From contig NZ_JACHIG010000003.1 of the NCBI RefSeq assembly GCF_014203095.1, positions 1 through 64,000 of the forward strand: a stretch of 64,000 bases of DNA, written 5' to 3'. The notes beneath the pieces were generated by a model. It saw only the letters and a program-made list of their open reading frames with translations. It did not search any database and was not told the origin of the DNA. Shown here piece after piece: positions 10,101-17,582 of this stretch. Positions within the stretch are counted from its first letter, which is position 1, and the number at the start of each line of letters is the position of its first letter. This DNA comes from Prosthecobacter vanneervenii. Its GTDB lineage: Bacteria; Verrucomicrobiota; Verrucomicrobiia; Verrucomicrobiales; Verrucomicrobiaceae. The translations under genes and the position numbers were made by a program.

Positions 10101-10221
10101 CGCCACCATCGGCGGCCTCGCCCTCGCCACCGTGGCCACGCTGCTCGTGCTGCCTGCCGTTTACACACTGCTCGCATCCAAGACCGCCAAACCCGCCTCA
10201 CTGGAACCTCTCGAATCTTGA
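7102..10221 (+). CDS. RND-family efflux permease (AcrB-like superfamily)
   Basis: A 1039-residue inner-membrane RND transporter with the usual plan: TM1 (about residues 9-25), a large periplasmic loop, TM2-6, TM7, a second large loop and TM8-12. The TM4 relay segment reads GILVDEATVEIEN, giving Asp-Glu where AcrB has Asp-Asp. The TM10 segment reads GVAVANAILLVTFAHR, giving Ala where AcrB-type pumps have the essential Lys. The first gene of an RND-adaptor-TolC set (adaptor starts 73 bp downstream), it would expel compounds across both membranes. The altered relay resembles some non-AcrB branches; the substrate is unknown and could be organic or metal. Confidence 0.9.
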   Translation: MSLPRLALRHPWTVIVAVVAILLGAWQAKEKMARDIFPTLGIPTIYVAQPYGGMDPLQMEGYLTYYYEYHFLYIAGIEHVESKNIQGASIMKLQFHPGTDMSAALSETIAYVNRARSFMPPGTPGAFVTRFDAGSVPVGNLVFSTENPARTVGQMQDAALNMVRPLFATLPGVSAPPPFGGSARTILINVKPDRLRAYGLSPDDVVAAMTAANTISPSGNLALPNSFPIVPTNAVVKNIQDLAAVPVKVTDQGAVYVRDLGEVSDGSDMMYSIAIVNGRRTVYMPVTKRSDASTLSVVELVKQNLPKFKAACPEDINVTFEFDQSPWIIRAIRDLVKEGILGAALTGLMVLLFLRDLRSAFIVVLNIPIAIAAAMLALWIGGYTINLMTLGGLALAVGILVDEATVEIENIHRHLKMGGGRSLARLVLDASEETIGPRSLSMLCVLAVFVPSFFMTGAAKALFLPLSLAVGFSMIASYLLSSTLVPVLNIWWHREASNRSETVPVALAAASRKISLLFKPSIALRHILVPAYLGGVVFAISILLPFLGTEIFPQIDAGQLQLRLRAPTATRLETTEQIALRTLAIIGEETGPDKVAISMGLVGVHAPNYPVNLIHQWNSGPEEAILQIQLKEGSGAAVAPLREKLRARLAAEFPQVQFSFEPADIVSRVMALGSPTPIEVAVGGKDFAASRAHAELLKSKLAELKDLRDVQFSQTLDYPSVDVQIDRERAGLLGVKMSDATRSLVAATTSSRFTVPNFWADTKTGVSYSLQVQVPQPLMKSLEDLRNVPVTAQNRPPVPLRNIAKVTEGSVIGQYDRYNMARTISITANLQGHPLGSIAKEVEKIIADNPAPAGVSVVLRGQVQPLKELQSGLQTGLLMAIITILLLLVANFQSVRLAFIVLTTIPAALLGVVLALMLTGTTLNLQSFMGAIMSVGVAVANAILLVTFAHRAQLGGMSKRDAALESATTRLRPILMTTLAMIAGMIPMALARSQTSPLAIATIGGLALATVATLLVLPAVYTLLASKTAKPASLEPLES

Positions 10222-10294
10222 ATCACCATATCAAGATCCAGCCAGTTTTTATCTTTAAGTTTTAAGCTTTCAGTTTTTACCGCTTCCGCCTCCC

Positions 10295-11281
10295 ATGCGT
10301 CTCCTGCTCTTCCTCCTCCTCGCTTCCGCCGCATCCGCTCTCGACCTCCCCGCCGCGAAGCCGGCCACCGGCACCATCCACCGCTGGGTTTCCCTGCCTG
10401 CCACGCTTGCGCCTTGGCAGCAGGTGATGCTTCACGCCAAGATCACAGGCTACATCTCCGCCATCAGCGTGGACAAAGGCGATGCCGTCAAATCCGGCCA
10501 GGTCATTGCACGGATCGAGGTGCCAGAACTCCAGGCCGATCTCGCCAAATCCAAGGCCGAGGTCAACGCCGCCAGCATCGAGGTGAAGCGCATGCACGAG
10601 GCCCGCGCCAAGTCCCCAGATCTGGTACTGCCGCAGACCGTCGATGAACTGGAGGCCAAGCTGGCCATCGCCAAGGCAGGCATGGAGCGCATCACCACAC
10701 TGCTCGCGTTTGCGGAAATCAAAGCTCCCTTTGATGGCATCGTCACCGCACGCCATGTGGATGCCGGAGCCCTGGTCACCGCCAATACCAGCAAGATCGT
10801 CGAGATCGTGGATGCCAGCACGTTGCGCCTACAGATCCCCGTCACTGAAATGGAAACGCCGCTCGTGGCCGTGGGCAAACCCGTCAAAGCTCAGATCGAT
10901 GCCAGCGGCCCCGCACCCGTGGAGGCCAGCATCTCCCGCATCGCCTACGCACTCGATCCCGCCACCCGCACCATGCTGGCCGAGGCCGACCTGAAAAACG
11001 CCGAACTCAAACTCCGCCCCGGCATGTACGCCATGGCCAAGATCGCCGTGGAGAAACACGACAACGCCACCCTCATCCCCGTGGCCGGACTGGTGATGGA
11101 AAAGACCAACGCCTTCGTCTTCAAACACGTCGACGGCAAAGCCATCAAGACCGCCGTAAAACCCGGCTTCAACGATGGCACGAATGTGGAGATTCCCGAC
11201 ATCAAAGCTGACGACATGATCCTTCTGCCCGGCACCACGCTGCTGACTGACAAACAGGCTGTAAACATCAAAACACCCTGA
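10295..11281 (+). CDS. RND efflux periplasmic adaptor (membrane fusion protein)
   Basis: A 328-residue adaptor with a short signal peptide (residues 1-15, ending ASAAS). A barrel-sandwich/lipoyl half-motif HAKITGYISAISVDKGDAVKSGQVIARIEVPE (about 48-80) and its return half EIKAPFDGIVTARHVDAGALV (about 142-162) flank a short helical hairpin. The beta-barrel and membrane-proximal domains follow. These proteins couple the RND permease to the outer-membrane TolC channel. The helical hairpin is short, as in adaptors of HlyD/CusB-like or small RND sets. The stop is only 3 bases before the start of the next gene, so the two are almost certainly translated from one message. Confidence 0.9.
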   Translation: MRLLLFLLLASAASALDLPAAKPATGTIHRWVSLPATLAPWQQVMLHAKITGYISAISVDKGDAVKSGQVIARIEVPELQADLAKSKAEVNAASIEVKRMHEARAKSPDLVLPQTVDELEAKLAIAKAGMERITTLLAFAEIKAPFDGIVTARHVDAGALVTANTSKIVEIVDASTLRLQIPVTEMETPLVAVGKPVKAQIDASGPAPVEASISRIAYALDPATRTMLAEADLKNAELKLRPGMYAMAKIAVEKHDNATLIPVAGLVMEKTNAFVFKHVDGKAIKTAVKPGFNDGTNVEIPDIKADDMILLPGTTLLTDKQAVNIKTP

Positions 11282-11284
11282 ACC

Positions 11285-12871
11285 ATGCAAAGCACAAGCA
11301 TTATTTCAGAGAACCAAACCCCTTCGTATTTGAAGAAACGAAACAGGGCATCGCTGTTGTTGGTGGCAACTGCCTTTGCCTGGATCATAAGCTACCAGTC
11401 TTATACTTCCCATCACTCGGGCGCACTCATGGGCCTTGGTTCCACCAGTCACATTCCCAACTTTTGGGAAAGCGTGGTTCGAGAGCCTGTTACTTATGCG
11501 TTTGCAGCCCTTGGTGCTGTACTCGCACTAGGCGCGGGCTTCGTCCTCTTTCGCAATGCCCTGACTGATTTTTTCATGAGATTTATTGCTCTGCTTTTTC
11601 TCATCGTGCCGATGGCCGAGGCCGCCGAGCCCGCTCCCTCCTTCGTCGATCTGCGCACCGTCATGCGTCTTGCCGGAGCCAACAACGATGAGATCCAGCT
11701 CGCGCGTGCGAAGCACGATGAAGCCGTGGCGGAATCCAAGCAGGCCTGGCAGCGCTTCTGGCCGGCCCTGAGCATTGGTGCCGGATATCGTGGGCATGAG
11801 GGCCGCTTGCAGGACATTCTGGGCAACGTGTACAACGTTAACAAGCAGTCCTACAATGTGGGCACGGGCGTCGTAATCGATTGGTCCCCGGGGGACATCT
11901 ACTACTCCGCGCTCGCGGCCAAGCAGCGCGCCCTTGCAGCGCAGCATCTGGCGGAGAAGGCACGGATCGACATCGTGACGCAGTCGGTGGAACGCTACTA
12001 CGACCTGCTGGCCACCGAGGCCATGCTCACCATCATTGCCGATGATCTGGTGATCACCGAAGACTACGGCAAGCAGCTCGAAGGAGCCGTCACCGCAGGC
12101 ACCGCCTTCCGCGCTGATCTGCTGCGTGTGAAGTCGCAGGTCAGCCGCGCCAAGCTGGCCATCCGCCAGGGCCAGGAGCAGCGGGATCTCGCCATGGCCA
12201 AGCTGGCCGAAATCCTCCGTCTCACCCCCGATGCCACGTTGCGCCCCGCCAAGTCCGATCTCGTGCCCGTCAAAATGATGGCAGGCAAAGGCGTGGCCTC
12301 CATGATCTCGCAGGCACAGCAGAAGCGCCCGGAGGTGCAGGCTGCATCTGCCATTCACAGCTCCATGGATGCAGAGAAAGACCGCGCCCGCGTGGCCCCG
12401 CTCATCCCCACGGTGCAGGCAGGCTACACCGCAGGTGGTCTCGGAGGCGGCCCCAATGTGGGCAACCGCTGGGGCAACTTCGGCAGCCAGCAGGACTACT
12501 ACCTCGGCCTGGGCTGGAAGATCGGCCCCGGCGGCCTCTTTGACACTCAGCGCCAAAAGCTGGCAGACGCACGTGAAGAAAGCGCCGCGCTGCAGACGAG
12601 CCAGGTCAAAGCAGCCATCGGCCGTGAAGTCGTTGAAGCCGCCACCCGCGTGCAGTCCGCCAATGACCAGATCAAGATCAACGACGAAGCCGTGGATGCC
12701 GCCGAGGAAATGACCAAGCTGGCCAAAGAACGCCAGGCCAGCCAGGTGGGTGTCGTTCTCGAATACCTCCTCGCCCGCGAAGAACTCACCCGCGCACGCC
12801 AGAGCCGTGTGCTGGCCGTGACGGAGTACAACAAGGCCCAGCACGCACTGAAGCGTGCAGTGGGTCAGTAA
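11285..12871 (+). CDS. TolC-family outer-membrane efflux protein with a two-helix N-terminal extension
   Basis: A 528-codon frame starting 3 bases after the adaptor stop. From about residue 98 it is a TolC-type outer-membrane factor: FVDLRTVMRLAGANNDEIQLA, long alpha-helical hairpins and a typical end (EYLLAREELTRARQSRVLAVTEYNKAQHAL). An internal ATG at 11576 begins a perfect signal peptide (MRFIALLFLIVPMAEAAE), so the mature protein may start there. The preceding 97 codons are fully open, carry two hydrophobic segments (about 22-40 and 70-90) and are lower in GC. They could be a separate small membrane protein read through into TolC, a genuine N-terminal fusion, or a translated leader. The family call is firm; the start is not. 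Confidence 0.85.
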   Translation: MQSTSIISENQTPSYLKKRNRASLLLVATAFAWIISYQSYTSHHSGALMGLGSTSHIPNFWESVVREPVTYAFAALGAVLALGAGFVLFRNALTDFFMRFIALLFLIVPMAEAAEPAPSFVDLRTVMRLAGANNDEIQLARAKHDEAVAESKQAWQRFWPALSIGAGYRGHEGRLQDILGNVYNVNKQSYNVGTGVVIDWSPGDIYYSALAAKQRALAAQHLAEKARIDIVTQSVERYYDLLATEAMLTIIADDLVITEDYGKQLEGAVTAGTAFRADLLRVKSQVSRAKLAIRQGQEQRDLAMAKLAEILRLTPDATLRPAKSDLVPVKMMAGKGVASMISQAQQKRPEVQAASAIHSSMDAEKDRARVAPLIPTVQAGYTAGGLGGGPNVGNRWGNFGSQQDYYLGLGWKIGPGGLFDTQRQKLADAREESAALQTSQVKAAIGREVVEAATRVQSANDQIKINDEAVDAAEEMTKLAKERQASQVGVVLEYLLAREELTRARQSRVLAVTEYNKAQHALKRAVGQ

Positions 12872-12942
12872 GCTTGGCGGGAAGGCGAGAATGAAGCGGT
12901 GTATCAGTTGCAGCCATTCGTGACTGCGACAAACTCCCGCCC

Positions 12943-13950
12943 ATGAGCCTGACCCCTGATCACATCCTGCAAACCGGCCTCGCCTTCTGGGCCTCCAAGA
13001 CTCTTCTCAGCGCCGTGGAGATGGAGATCTTCACCGAGCTGGCAAAGCATCCCGGAGACCTCGGCACGTTGCAGGGCCGCATGGGACTGCATCCGCGTGG
13101 AGCGCGCGATTTTCTGGATGCCCTGGTGGCGCTGAAGTTTCTGCAACGCGGAGACGACGGCATCTACCGCAACACCCCTGAGACCGACCTCTTTCTGGAC
13201 AAGGCCAAGCCCTCCTACATCGGCGGCATCCTGGAGATGGCAAACCACCGCCTCTATCCCTTCTGGGGCAGCCTCACAGAAGCGGTGCGCACGGGTGAGT
13301 CCCAAAACGAATCCAAAGGCGGGCACGACCCCTTCGCCGCACTCTACGCGGACCCGGCAAAACTGAAGGAATTCCTGCGCGCCATGTCCGGCGTGAGCCG
13401 TGGTGCCAACATGGCCATCGCGCAAAAGTTTCCCTGGGCGAAATACCAGAGCTGCGCAGACATCGGCACCGCACAGGGGGACCTCGTCACCCAGATCACA
13501 CTCGCACACCCACATCTCCAAGGCATCGGCTTTGACCTGCCGGAGGTGGCTCCAATCTTTGAAGACTACATCGCCGCCAACGGTCTGGCTGAGCGCGTGA
13601 AGTTCGCCGGAGGCAGCTTCTTCACCGATGAGCTGCCGCAGGCGGATGTGCTGCTCTTTGGCCACATCCTGCACGACTGGAATCTGGACACGAAACTCAT
13701 GCTGCTGAACAAGGCCTACGCCGCACTCCCTGTGGGCGGTGCCGTGGTGGTGTATGACTCCATCATCGACGATGCCCGCAAGGAGAACGCCTTCGGCCTG
13801 CTCATGAGCCTGAACATGCTCATCGAGACTCCGGGCGGCTTTGACTACACCGGTGCAGACTGCATCAGCTGGATGCAGGAAGCCGGATTTACAAACTGCC
13901 GAGTGGAGCACCTCGTGGGTCCGGACTCGATGGTCATCGGCATCAAGTAA
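12943..13950 (+). CDS. Class I SAM-dependent O-methyltransferase (plant/fungal O-methyltransferase-type, two-domain)
   Basis: A 335-residue protein with the two-domain plan of the O-methyltransferase 2 family (acetylserotonin and caffeate methyltransferase relatives). An N-terminal winged-helix dimerisation domain (residues about 5-95, [20 protein letters not shown]) precedes a Rossmann SAM-binding domain with [29 protein letters not shown] and the motif FGHILHDW that normally carries the catalytic His and neighbouring Asp. Such enzymes methylate small hydroxylated molecules, often in secondary metabolism. No biosynthetic cluster surrounds it, so the substrate is open. It ends 6 bp from the convergent cytochrome lipoprotein gene. 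Confidence 0.85.
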   Translation: MSLTPDHILQTGLAFWASKTLLSAVEMEIFTELAKHPGDLGTLQGRMGLHPRGARDFLDALVALKFLQRGDDGIYRNTPETDLFLDKAKPSYIGGILEMANHRLYPFWGSLTEAVRTGESQNESKGGHDPFAALYADPAKLKEFLRAMSGVSRGANMAIAQKFPWAKYQSCADIGTAQGDLVTQITLAHPHLQGIGFDLPEVAPIFEDYIAANGLAERVKFAGGSFFTDELPQADVLLFGHILHDWNLDTKLMLLNKAYAALPVGGAVVVYDSIIDDARKENAFGLLMSLNMLIETPGGFDYTGADCISWMQEAGFTNCRVEHLVGPDSMVIGIK

Positions 13951-13956
13951 AACACC

Positions 13957-14418
13957 TCAGCGCTCCAGCAGCCCCTTCTTGCGCATCACGATCACCTGCG
14001 GCTGCAGAAAGCCAGCGGGATTGTCCGGCCAGTAGGCTCCGTCCTCGATCCACTCGTACAGGATGTCCACCTCTGAGCCGTCCAGCATGAGGCCATGGTG
14101 CAGACCGGGATGGTTTCCGCCATCGGCCACAGAGGTGAGCAGACGGCTGGCATAGGGATCTCCGGGCACCACATAGGCGCGCCCGTATTTCCGCGGAGCA
14201 TAGAGGCCGCTGCGCTGCACCAGCGAGAGCCCCGCAGGCGGCTGGCTGCCGCTGTGGCATGCCAGGCAGCGTGTCTGCAGCAGCGGCTTCACATACTGCA
14301 TGAAGTACTCATATCCCGCGACAGCCTTGAACGGATGTGTGGGATCCGTTTTATGAGAGCAGGCGGCCAGCGACCACAATCCCAGGCATAGGCAAAAAAC
14401 AACAGCAAAGCACTTCAT
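13957..14418 (-). CDS. Small c-type cytochrome lipoprotein (planctomycete cytochrome C domain)
   Basis: A 153-residue protein with a lipoprotein signal ending WSLAAC (lipobox Cys about residue 20) and a single haem motif, RCLACHSGS (about residues 53-61), within the YVKPLLQTRCLACHSG pattern of the planctomycete cytochrome C domain. A VVPGDPYASRLLTSV segment and a C-terminal WIEDGAYWPDN follow, as in the family. It is therefore a membrane-anchored periplasmic electron carrier. It has none of the DUF1549/1553 extension seen in the large PSD1 protein of this window. No obvious redox partner is adjacent. Confidence 0.82.
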   Translation of the reverse strand: MKCFAVVFCLCLGLWSLAACSHKTDPTHPFKAVAGYEYFMQYVKPLLQTRCLACHSGSQPPAGLSLVQRSGLYAPRKYGRAYVVPGDPYASRLLTSVADGGNHPGLHHGLMLDGSEVDILYEWIEDGAYWPDNPAGFLQPQVIVMRKKGLLER

Positions 14419-14479
14419 CGCGCTGTGCTAGCCCGCTGCATGCCATCTGTGACGCCGAATGTGCCGGACCAAGTCCAGG

Positions 14480-14761
14480 CTAATACACCGGCCCCTTCAC
14501 CGCCCAGCGCTTGACAACAAAGCCCGGTGCCCGGGTGCGCCATTTGGCCACATGCGGGGTGGTGTAGTGCTGGTCAAAGGCGGCCTGGTCCACGTAGCTC
14601 TCGCTCAGGGCGAAGAGATTGGACTGCTCATTGTCGCGGCTGACTTCAAAGCGGATGCAGCCGGGCTCCAGACGGGAGGCCGCGGCGTTTTCGAGGATGA
14701 CTTCAAGAAATTCGTCGATCTTCTGCGGATCGATCTCAAGGATGACAATAACGTTGACCAT
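14480..14761 (-). CDS. Antibiotic biosynthesis monooxygenase (ABM) domain protein
   Basis: A 93-residue single-domain protein of the dimeric alpha/beta-barrel ABM family (YgiN-like quinol monooxygenases). It starts MVNVIVILEIDPQKIDEFLEV and carries the typical PGCIRFEVSRDNEQSNLFALSESYVDQAAFDQHY core with the conserved His in the TPHVAKW segment. The ATG at 14761 is preferred over an upstream in-frame start at 14794 because the extra residues do not belong to the fold. It is divergent from the LRR gene. These enzymes oxidise quinols or related aromatics without metal cofactors; the physiological role here is unknown. Confidence 0.8.
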   Translation of the reverse strand: MVNVIVILEIDPQKIDEFLEVILENAAASRLEPGCIRFEVSRDNEQSNLFALSESYVDQAAFDQHYTTPHVAKWRTRAPGFVVKRWAVKGPVY

Positions 14762-14838
14762 GATCGCAAGAGAGAGGCGATTTTTGCTGAACATGCAACC
14801 TGCGTTCTACGTATCATGGCCTTAGCCATCCCCCAGCC

Positions 14839-15954
14839 ATGAAACTCCGCCTCGTCCTCCCCGCGCTGTTTGTTGCCCTGAGTCTGCACGCCCAAGACGC
14901 CAAGCCCGCCGCCCCACAGGCCCCTGCCGCGAATGGGACGCCACCGCCCGCAGCAGCGACTGCCCCCAAGGCCGAGACCAAGCCAGCACCGGCCACTCCG
15001 GCGCCTGCCAAAGTAGAAGCCAAGCCCGCTGCTACGCCCGCCAATCCCACGCCGCCAGCTCCCGCCCCCGCCAAACCAGCCCCGGCTCCTGAAAAGCCAA
15101 CGCCAGCACCGGCCAAGCCTGCAGCACCTCCCGCCAAGCCCGGCACACCTGCGCCAGCCCCTGCCGCCGCTGCCAAGCCCCCGCCTCCGAAGCCCGTGGC
15201 CATCTTCCCAGACAAGGCTCTGGAGGCCGCCGTGCGCAAACAGGTCTTTGCCAAACGCGACACCCAGGATGTGATCACCGCCGAGGATGTGACCACCGTC
15301 TCCATCATCGAGGCCCCAAAGGCAGGCATCAAGGATCTGACCGGCCTCGAAAAGTGCACCGCGCTCGCCTCTCTCACGCTCCCTGAAAACCAGATCACCA
15401 ACCTCGCATCGTTCAAAGGTCTGGAGCGCCTGCAATTCCTGGATGTGTCCAACAACCAGATCAGCGACATCTCCCCTCTGGCCACCTGCAAGGGGCTGCA
15501 ATACATCGAGCTCACCGGCAACAAGGTGACGGACATCTCCGCACTCGCCGGCATCCCCGCGCTCACCTCCCTCTACCTTGCCAACAACCAGATCAAGGAC
15601 GCCACCCCGCTCTTCAAGCTGCCCAAGGTGTGGACACTCTATCTCGAGGGCAATCAGGTGACGAGCATCGCCGGAATCGGCGGCATGAAATGGCTATCCA
15701 TGCTCTCCCTCAAGGGCAATGCTGTGAAGGACATCTCGCCACTGGAGCCGCTCACCGAGCTGCAGTTCCTCTTCCTGGAGAAAAACCAGATCACCGACCT
15801 CTCCCCGCTGCACCGCATGTGGAAGAAGGACAATGACGGCGCGCGCGACTGGGCCCCCTACTGCCAGATCTTCATCGAGGGAAATCCGATTGATGAGGAG
15901 TCAAAGAAACTCGTCGATGAGATGAAGAAGGCGGGCGCACGCATCACCCCCTGA
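14839..15954 (+). CDS. Secreted leucine-rich-repeat protein with Pro/Ala/Lys-rich linker
   Basis: A 371-residue exported protein: signal peptide (residues 1-18, ending LHAQD), a roughly 100-residue low-complexity stretch of repeated Pro-Ala-Lys units, then about eight 22-residue leucine-rich repeats of the internalin/SDS22 type (LxxLxLxxNQIxDISPL; examples LQFLDVSNNQISDISPL and LTSLYLANNQIKD). The repeats form a curved protein-binding solenoid. The Pro/Ala-rich part probably spans the periplasm or envelope as a flexible tether. The extracellular or periplasmic partner is unknown. No membrane anchor or sorting signal is evident at the C-terminus. Confidence 0.85.
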   Translation: MKLRLVLPALFVALSLHAQDAKPAAPQAPAANGTPPPAAATAPKAETKPAPATPAPAKVEAKPAATPANPTPPAPAPAKPAPAPEKPTPAPAKPAAPPAKPGTPAPAPAAAAKPPPPKPVAIFPDKALEAAVRKQVFAKRDTQDVITAEDVTTVSIIEAPKAGIKDLTGLEKCTALASLTLPENQITNLASFKGLERLQFLDVSNNQISDISPLATCKGLQYIELTGNKVTDISALAGIPALTSLYLANNQIKDATPLFKLPKVWTLYLEGNQVTSIAGIGGMKWLSMLSLKGNAVKDISPLEPLTELQFLFLEKNQITDLSPLHRMWKKDNDGARDWAPYCQIFIEGNPIDEESKKLVDEMKKAGARITP

Positions 15955-15966
15955 TGTGCCCCCATG

Positions 15967-16016
15967 CATGCTACGGGCAAAGAGCTTGCTCTCCATGAGC
16001 CGTGCGGCGTAGCATG
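15967..16016 (+). promoter_or_regulatory. Inverted repeat in the leader of the SHD1-esterase gene
   Basis: CATGCTACG (15967-15975) is perfectly complementary to CGTAGCATG (16008-16016), with a smaller nested palindrome (AGAG/CTCT, 15981-15992) inside. The right arm ends 4 bases before the ATG at 16021, where a ribosome-binding site would lie, and there is no T-run. It could be a translational control hairpin or a terminator-like structure between the two genes. Function is inferred only. Confidence 0.35.
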
Positions 16017-16020
16017 GTGA

Positions 16021-16971
16021 ATGCGCATCTCGTTTTGCCTCGCCGTTTTCTGCCTGCTCGTAACCAGCACTCAGGCCGCTGACCCGCCCCGCCAGTGGAC
16101 CTCCAGCGACGGGAAATCAAAGTTCATGGGCACCTTGGTCGAGTTCTCCGAAAAGGAGGTCAAGGTCAAGCGTAGCAGCGACTTCAACCAGTTCCGCCTG
16201 CCGCTGGACAAGCTCTCCAAGGAAGACCAGGACTACATCCGTGGTCTGCTGCGTGAGAAACGCCGCGATGTCGGACTGAAAGAGGGGGCCTACGCCGAGA
16301 AGATCACCGGCCAGTTTGTGAAAGGCGTGTCCAAGCAAGGGCTGAACTACCAGCTCTGGGGCAATCCCAAGCTGGATGGCACCCAGCGTTACCCGCTCGT
16401 CATCTGGCTGCACGGCTCTGGCCAGAGCGGCAACGACAACGAATCCCAGCTTGGAGGCGCGCCGAAAATCTGGACCAACGAAGAGAACCAGTCCAGGCAG
16501 CCCTGCTTCCTCCTGGCTCCTCAATGCCCCTCCGCCGACATCGGCTGGAAAAACCAAGTGGCGGACAACCTGCTGGCGCTGATTGCCGATCTTACCGAGC
16601 ACCTCCCCATCGACTCCAGCCGGCTCTATCTCACCGGCTCCTCCATGGGCGGCTTTGGCACTTTCGGCATCGCAGCCAAGTATCCCCAGGTGTTTGCCGC
16701 CTGCGTGCCGCTCTGCGGAGGTGGCGATGTCAAAAATGCCGCGATTCTGAAACCCGTGCCGTTCTGGGTGTTTCACGGCGACAAGGACGACATGGTGCCC
16801 GTGGAGCGCTCCCGTGCCATCGTACAGGCTGTAAAACAAGCTGGCGGCGAGCTGATGAAGTACACCGAGCTGGAAGGCGCAGGGCACGGCATCACCGGCC
16901 TCGTCTATCCGCGTGCAGACCTGCATGAATGGTTGTTTCAGCAGAAAAAGCAGGCGATGTCTTCCCCCTAG
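16021..16971 (+). CDS. SHD1 domain + esterase/dienelactone-type alpha/beta hydrolase
   Basis: A 316-residue secreted protein: signal peptide (1-20), an SLA1-homology-1-type domain (about 21-75: RQWTSSDGKSKFMGTLVEF through LPLDKLSKEDQDYI), common in planctomycetes and verrucomicrobia, then an esterase of the prolyl-oligopeptidase/phospholipase-like hydrolase group. The hydrolase shows an oxyanion-region HGSGQSGNDN, the nucleophile elbow GSSMGGFG (Ser about residue 208), the acid in HGDKDDMVP and the catalytic His in GAGHG. It probably hydrolyses an ester in the periplasm or outside the cell; the substrate is not deducible. The Fur gene follows after 20 bp and may be co-transcribed. Confidence 0.82.
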   Translation: MRISFCLAVFCLLVTSTQAADPPRQWTSSDGKSKFMGTLVEFSEKEVKVKRSSDFNQFRLPLDKLSKEDQDYIRGLLREKRRDVGLKEGAYAEKITGQFVKGVSKQGLNYQLWGNPKLDGTQRYPLVIWLHGSGQSGNDNESQLGGAPKIWTNEENQSRQPCFLLAPQCPSADIGWKNQVADNLLALIADLTEHLPIDSSRLYLTGSSMGGFGTFGIAAKYPQVFAACVPLCGGGDVKNAAILKPVPFWVFHGDKDDMVPVERSRAIVQAVKQAGGELMKYTELEGAGHGITGLVYPRADLHEWLFQQKKQAMSSP

Positions 16972-16991
16972 AATCCGCCCACTGACACGCG

Positions 16992-17471
16992 ATGCTCCAT
17001 CACCATCATTCCGCCACCTGCCAGCACCATGATGAGCAATCTGCCCGCGAGCTGGCCGCCTCCATGCTCACACGCGCCAGAGAGGCAGGCCTGCGGCGCA
17101 CCAAGGCGCTGGAAAACGTGCTTTCCATCCTGGTGCATTCCCACCAGCCGCTGTCTCTGGCAGACATCGCAGAATCCCCAGACCTGACCAGCGGTGCCGA
17201 CAAAGCGACCGTTTACCGTGTTCTCGTCAAACTGGAGGAACTGGCGCTGATCCGTCGCCTGGGGCTGCATGACCGCAGCGCCTACTACACCTTGTTGATT
17301 CCAGGCCGGCACGATGACTACCTCATCTGCACCCAGTGCGGCCGTATTCAGCGGCTGGACATTGCCTGCCCAGTGGAAGCACTGGAGAAGCAGATCGAGC
17401 ACGAGTCAGGTTTCAAAAAGCTCTACCACGAACTGGAGTTCTACGGCCTGTGCCCAAAGTGCGCAGACTAA
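16992..17471 (+). CDS. Fur-family metalloregulator with His-rich N-terminus
   Basis: A 159-residue DNA-binding repressor of the Fur/Zur/PerR family. The winged helix contains the recognition segment DKATVYRVLVKLEELALI, and the dimerisation half contains CTQCGRIQRLD and a C-terminal CPKC, the two CxxC pairs of the structural zinc site. The first 16 residues are unusually His-rich (HHHH, then C-HH), which could add a metal site. Which metal it senses cannot be decided, though Cys-rich ends are common in Zur. A weak hairpin (17474-17491) followed by a T-rich stretch may end the transcript. A second Fur paralogue lies at 60.6 kb. Confidence 0.88.
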   Translation: MLHHHHSATCQHHDEQSARELAASMLTRAREAGLRRTKALENVLSILVHSHQPLSLADIAESPDLTSGADKATVYRVLVKLEELALIRRLGLHDRSAYYTLLIPGRHDDYLICTQCGRIQRLDIACPVEALEKQIEHESGFKKLYHELEFYGLCPKCAD

Positions 17472-17522
17472 TGCGGCAAGCAGCCCTGCCGTCTTTCTAT
17501 TTTGATACGCATTGAGCGAGTC

Positions 17523-17559
17523 AAATAAAAAGCCGCACCAGCTTAAGACTGGTGCGGCT
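17523..17559 (-). terminator. Rho-independent terminator of the Thr-rich secreted protein gene
   Basis: A perfect 11-bp stem (17531-17541 with 17549-17559, AGCCGCACCAG and its complement) encloses a 7-nt loop. On the minus strand it is followed by TTTTATTT. It lies 24 bp after the stop of the minus-strand gene at 17583-19109. Confidence 0.85.
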
Positions 17560-17582
17560 CACAAAACTCTAGCAACGAGATA

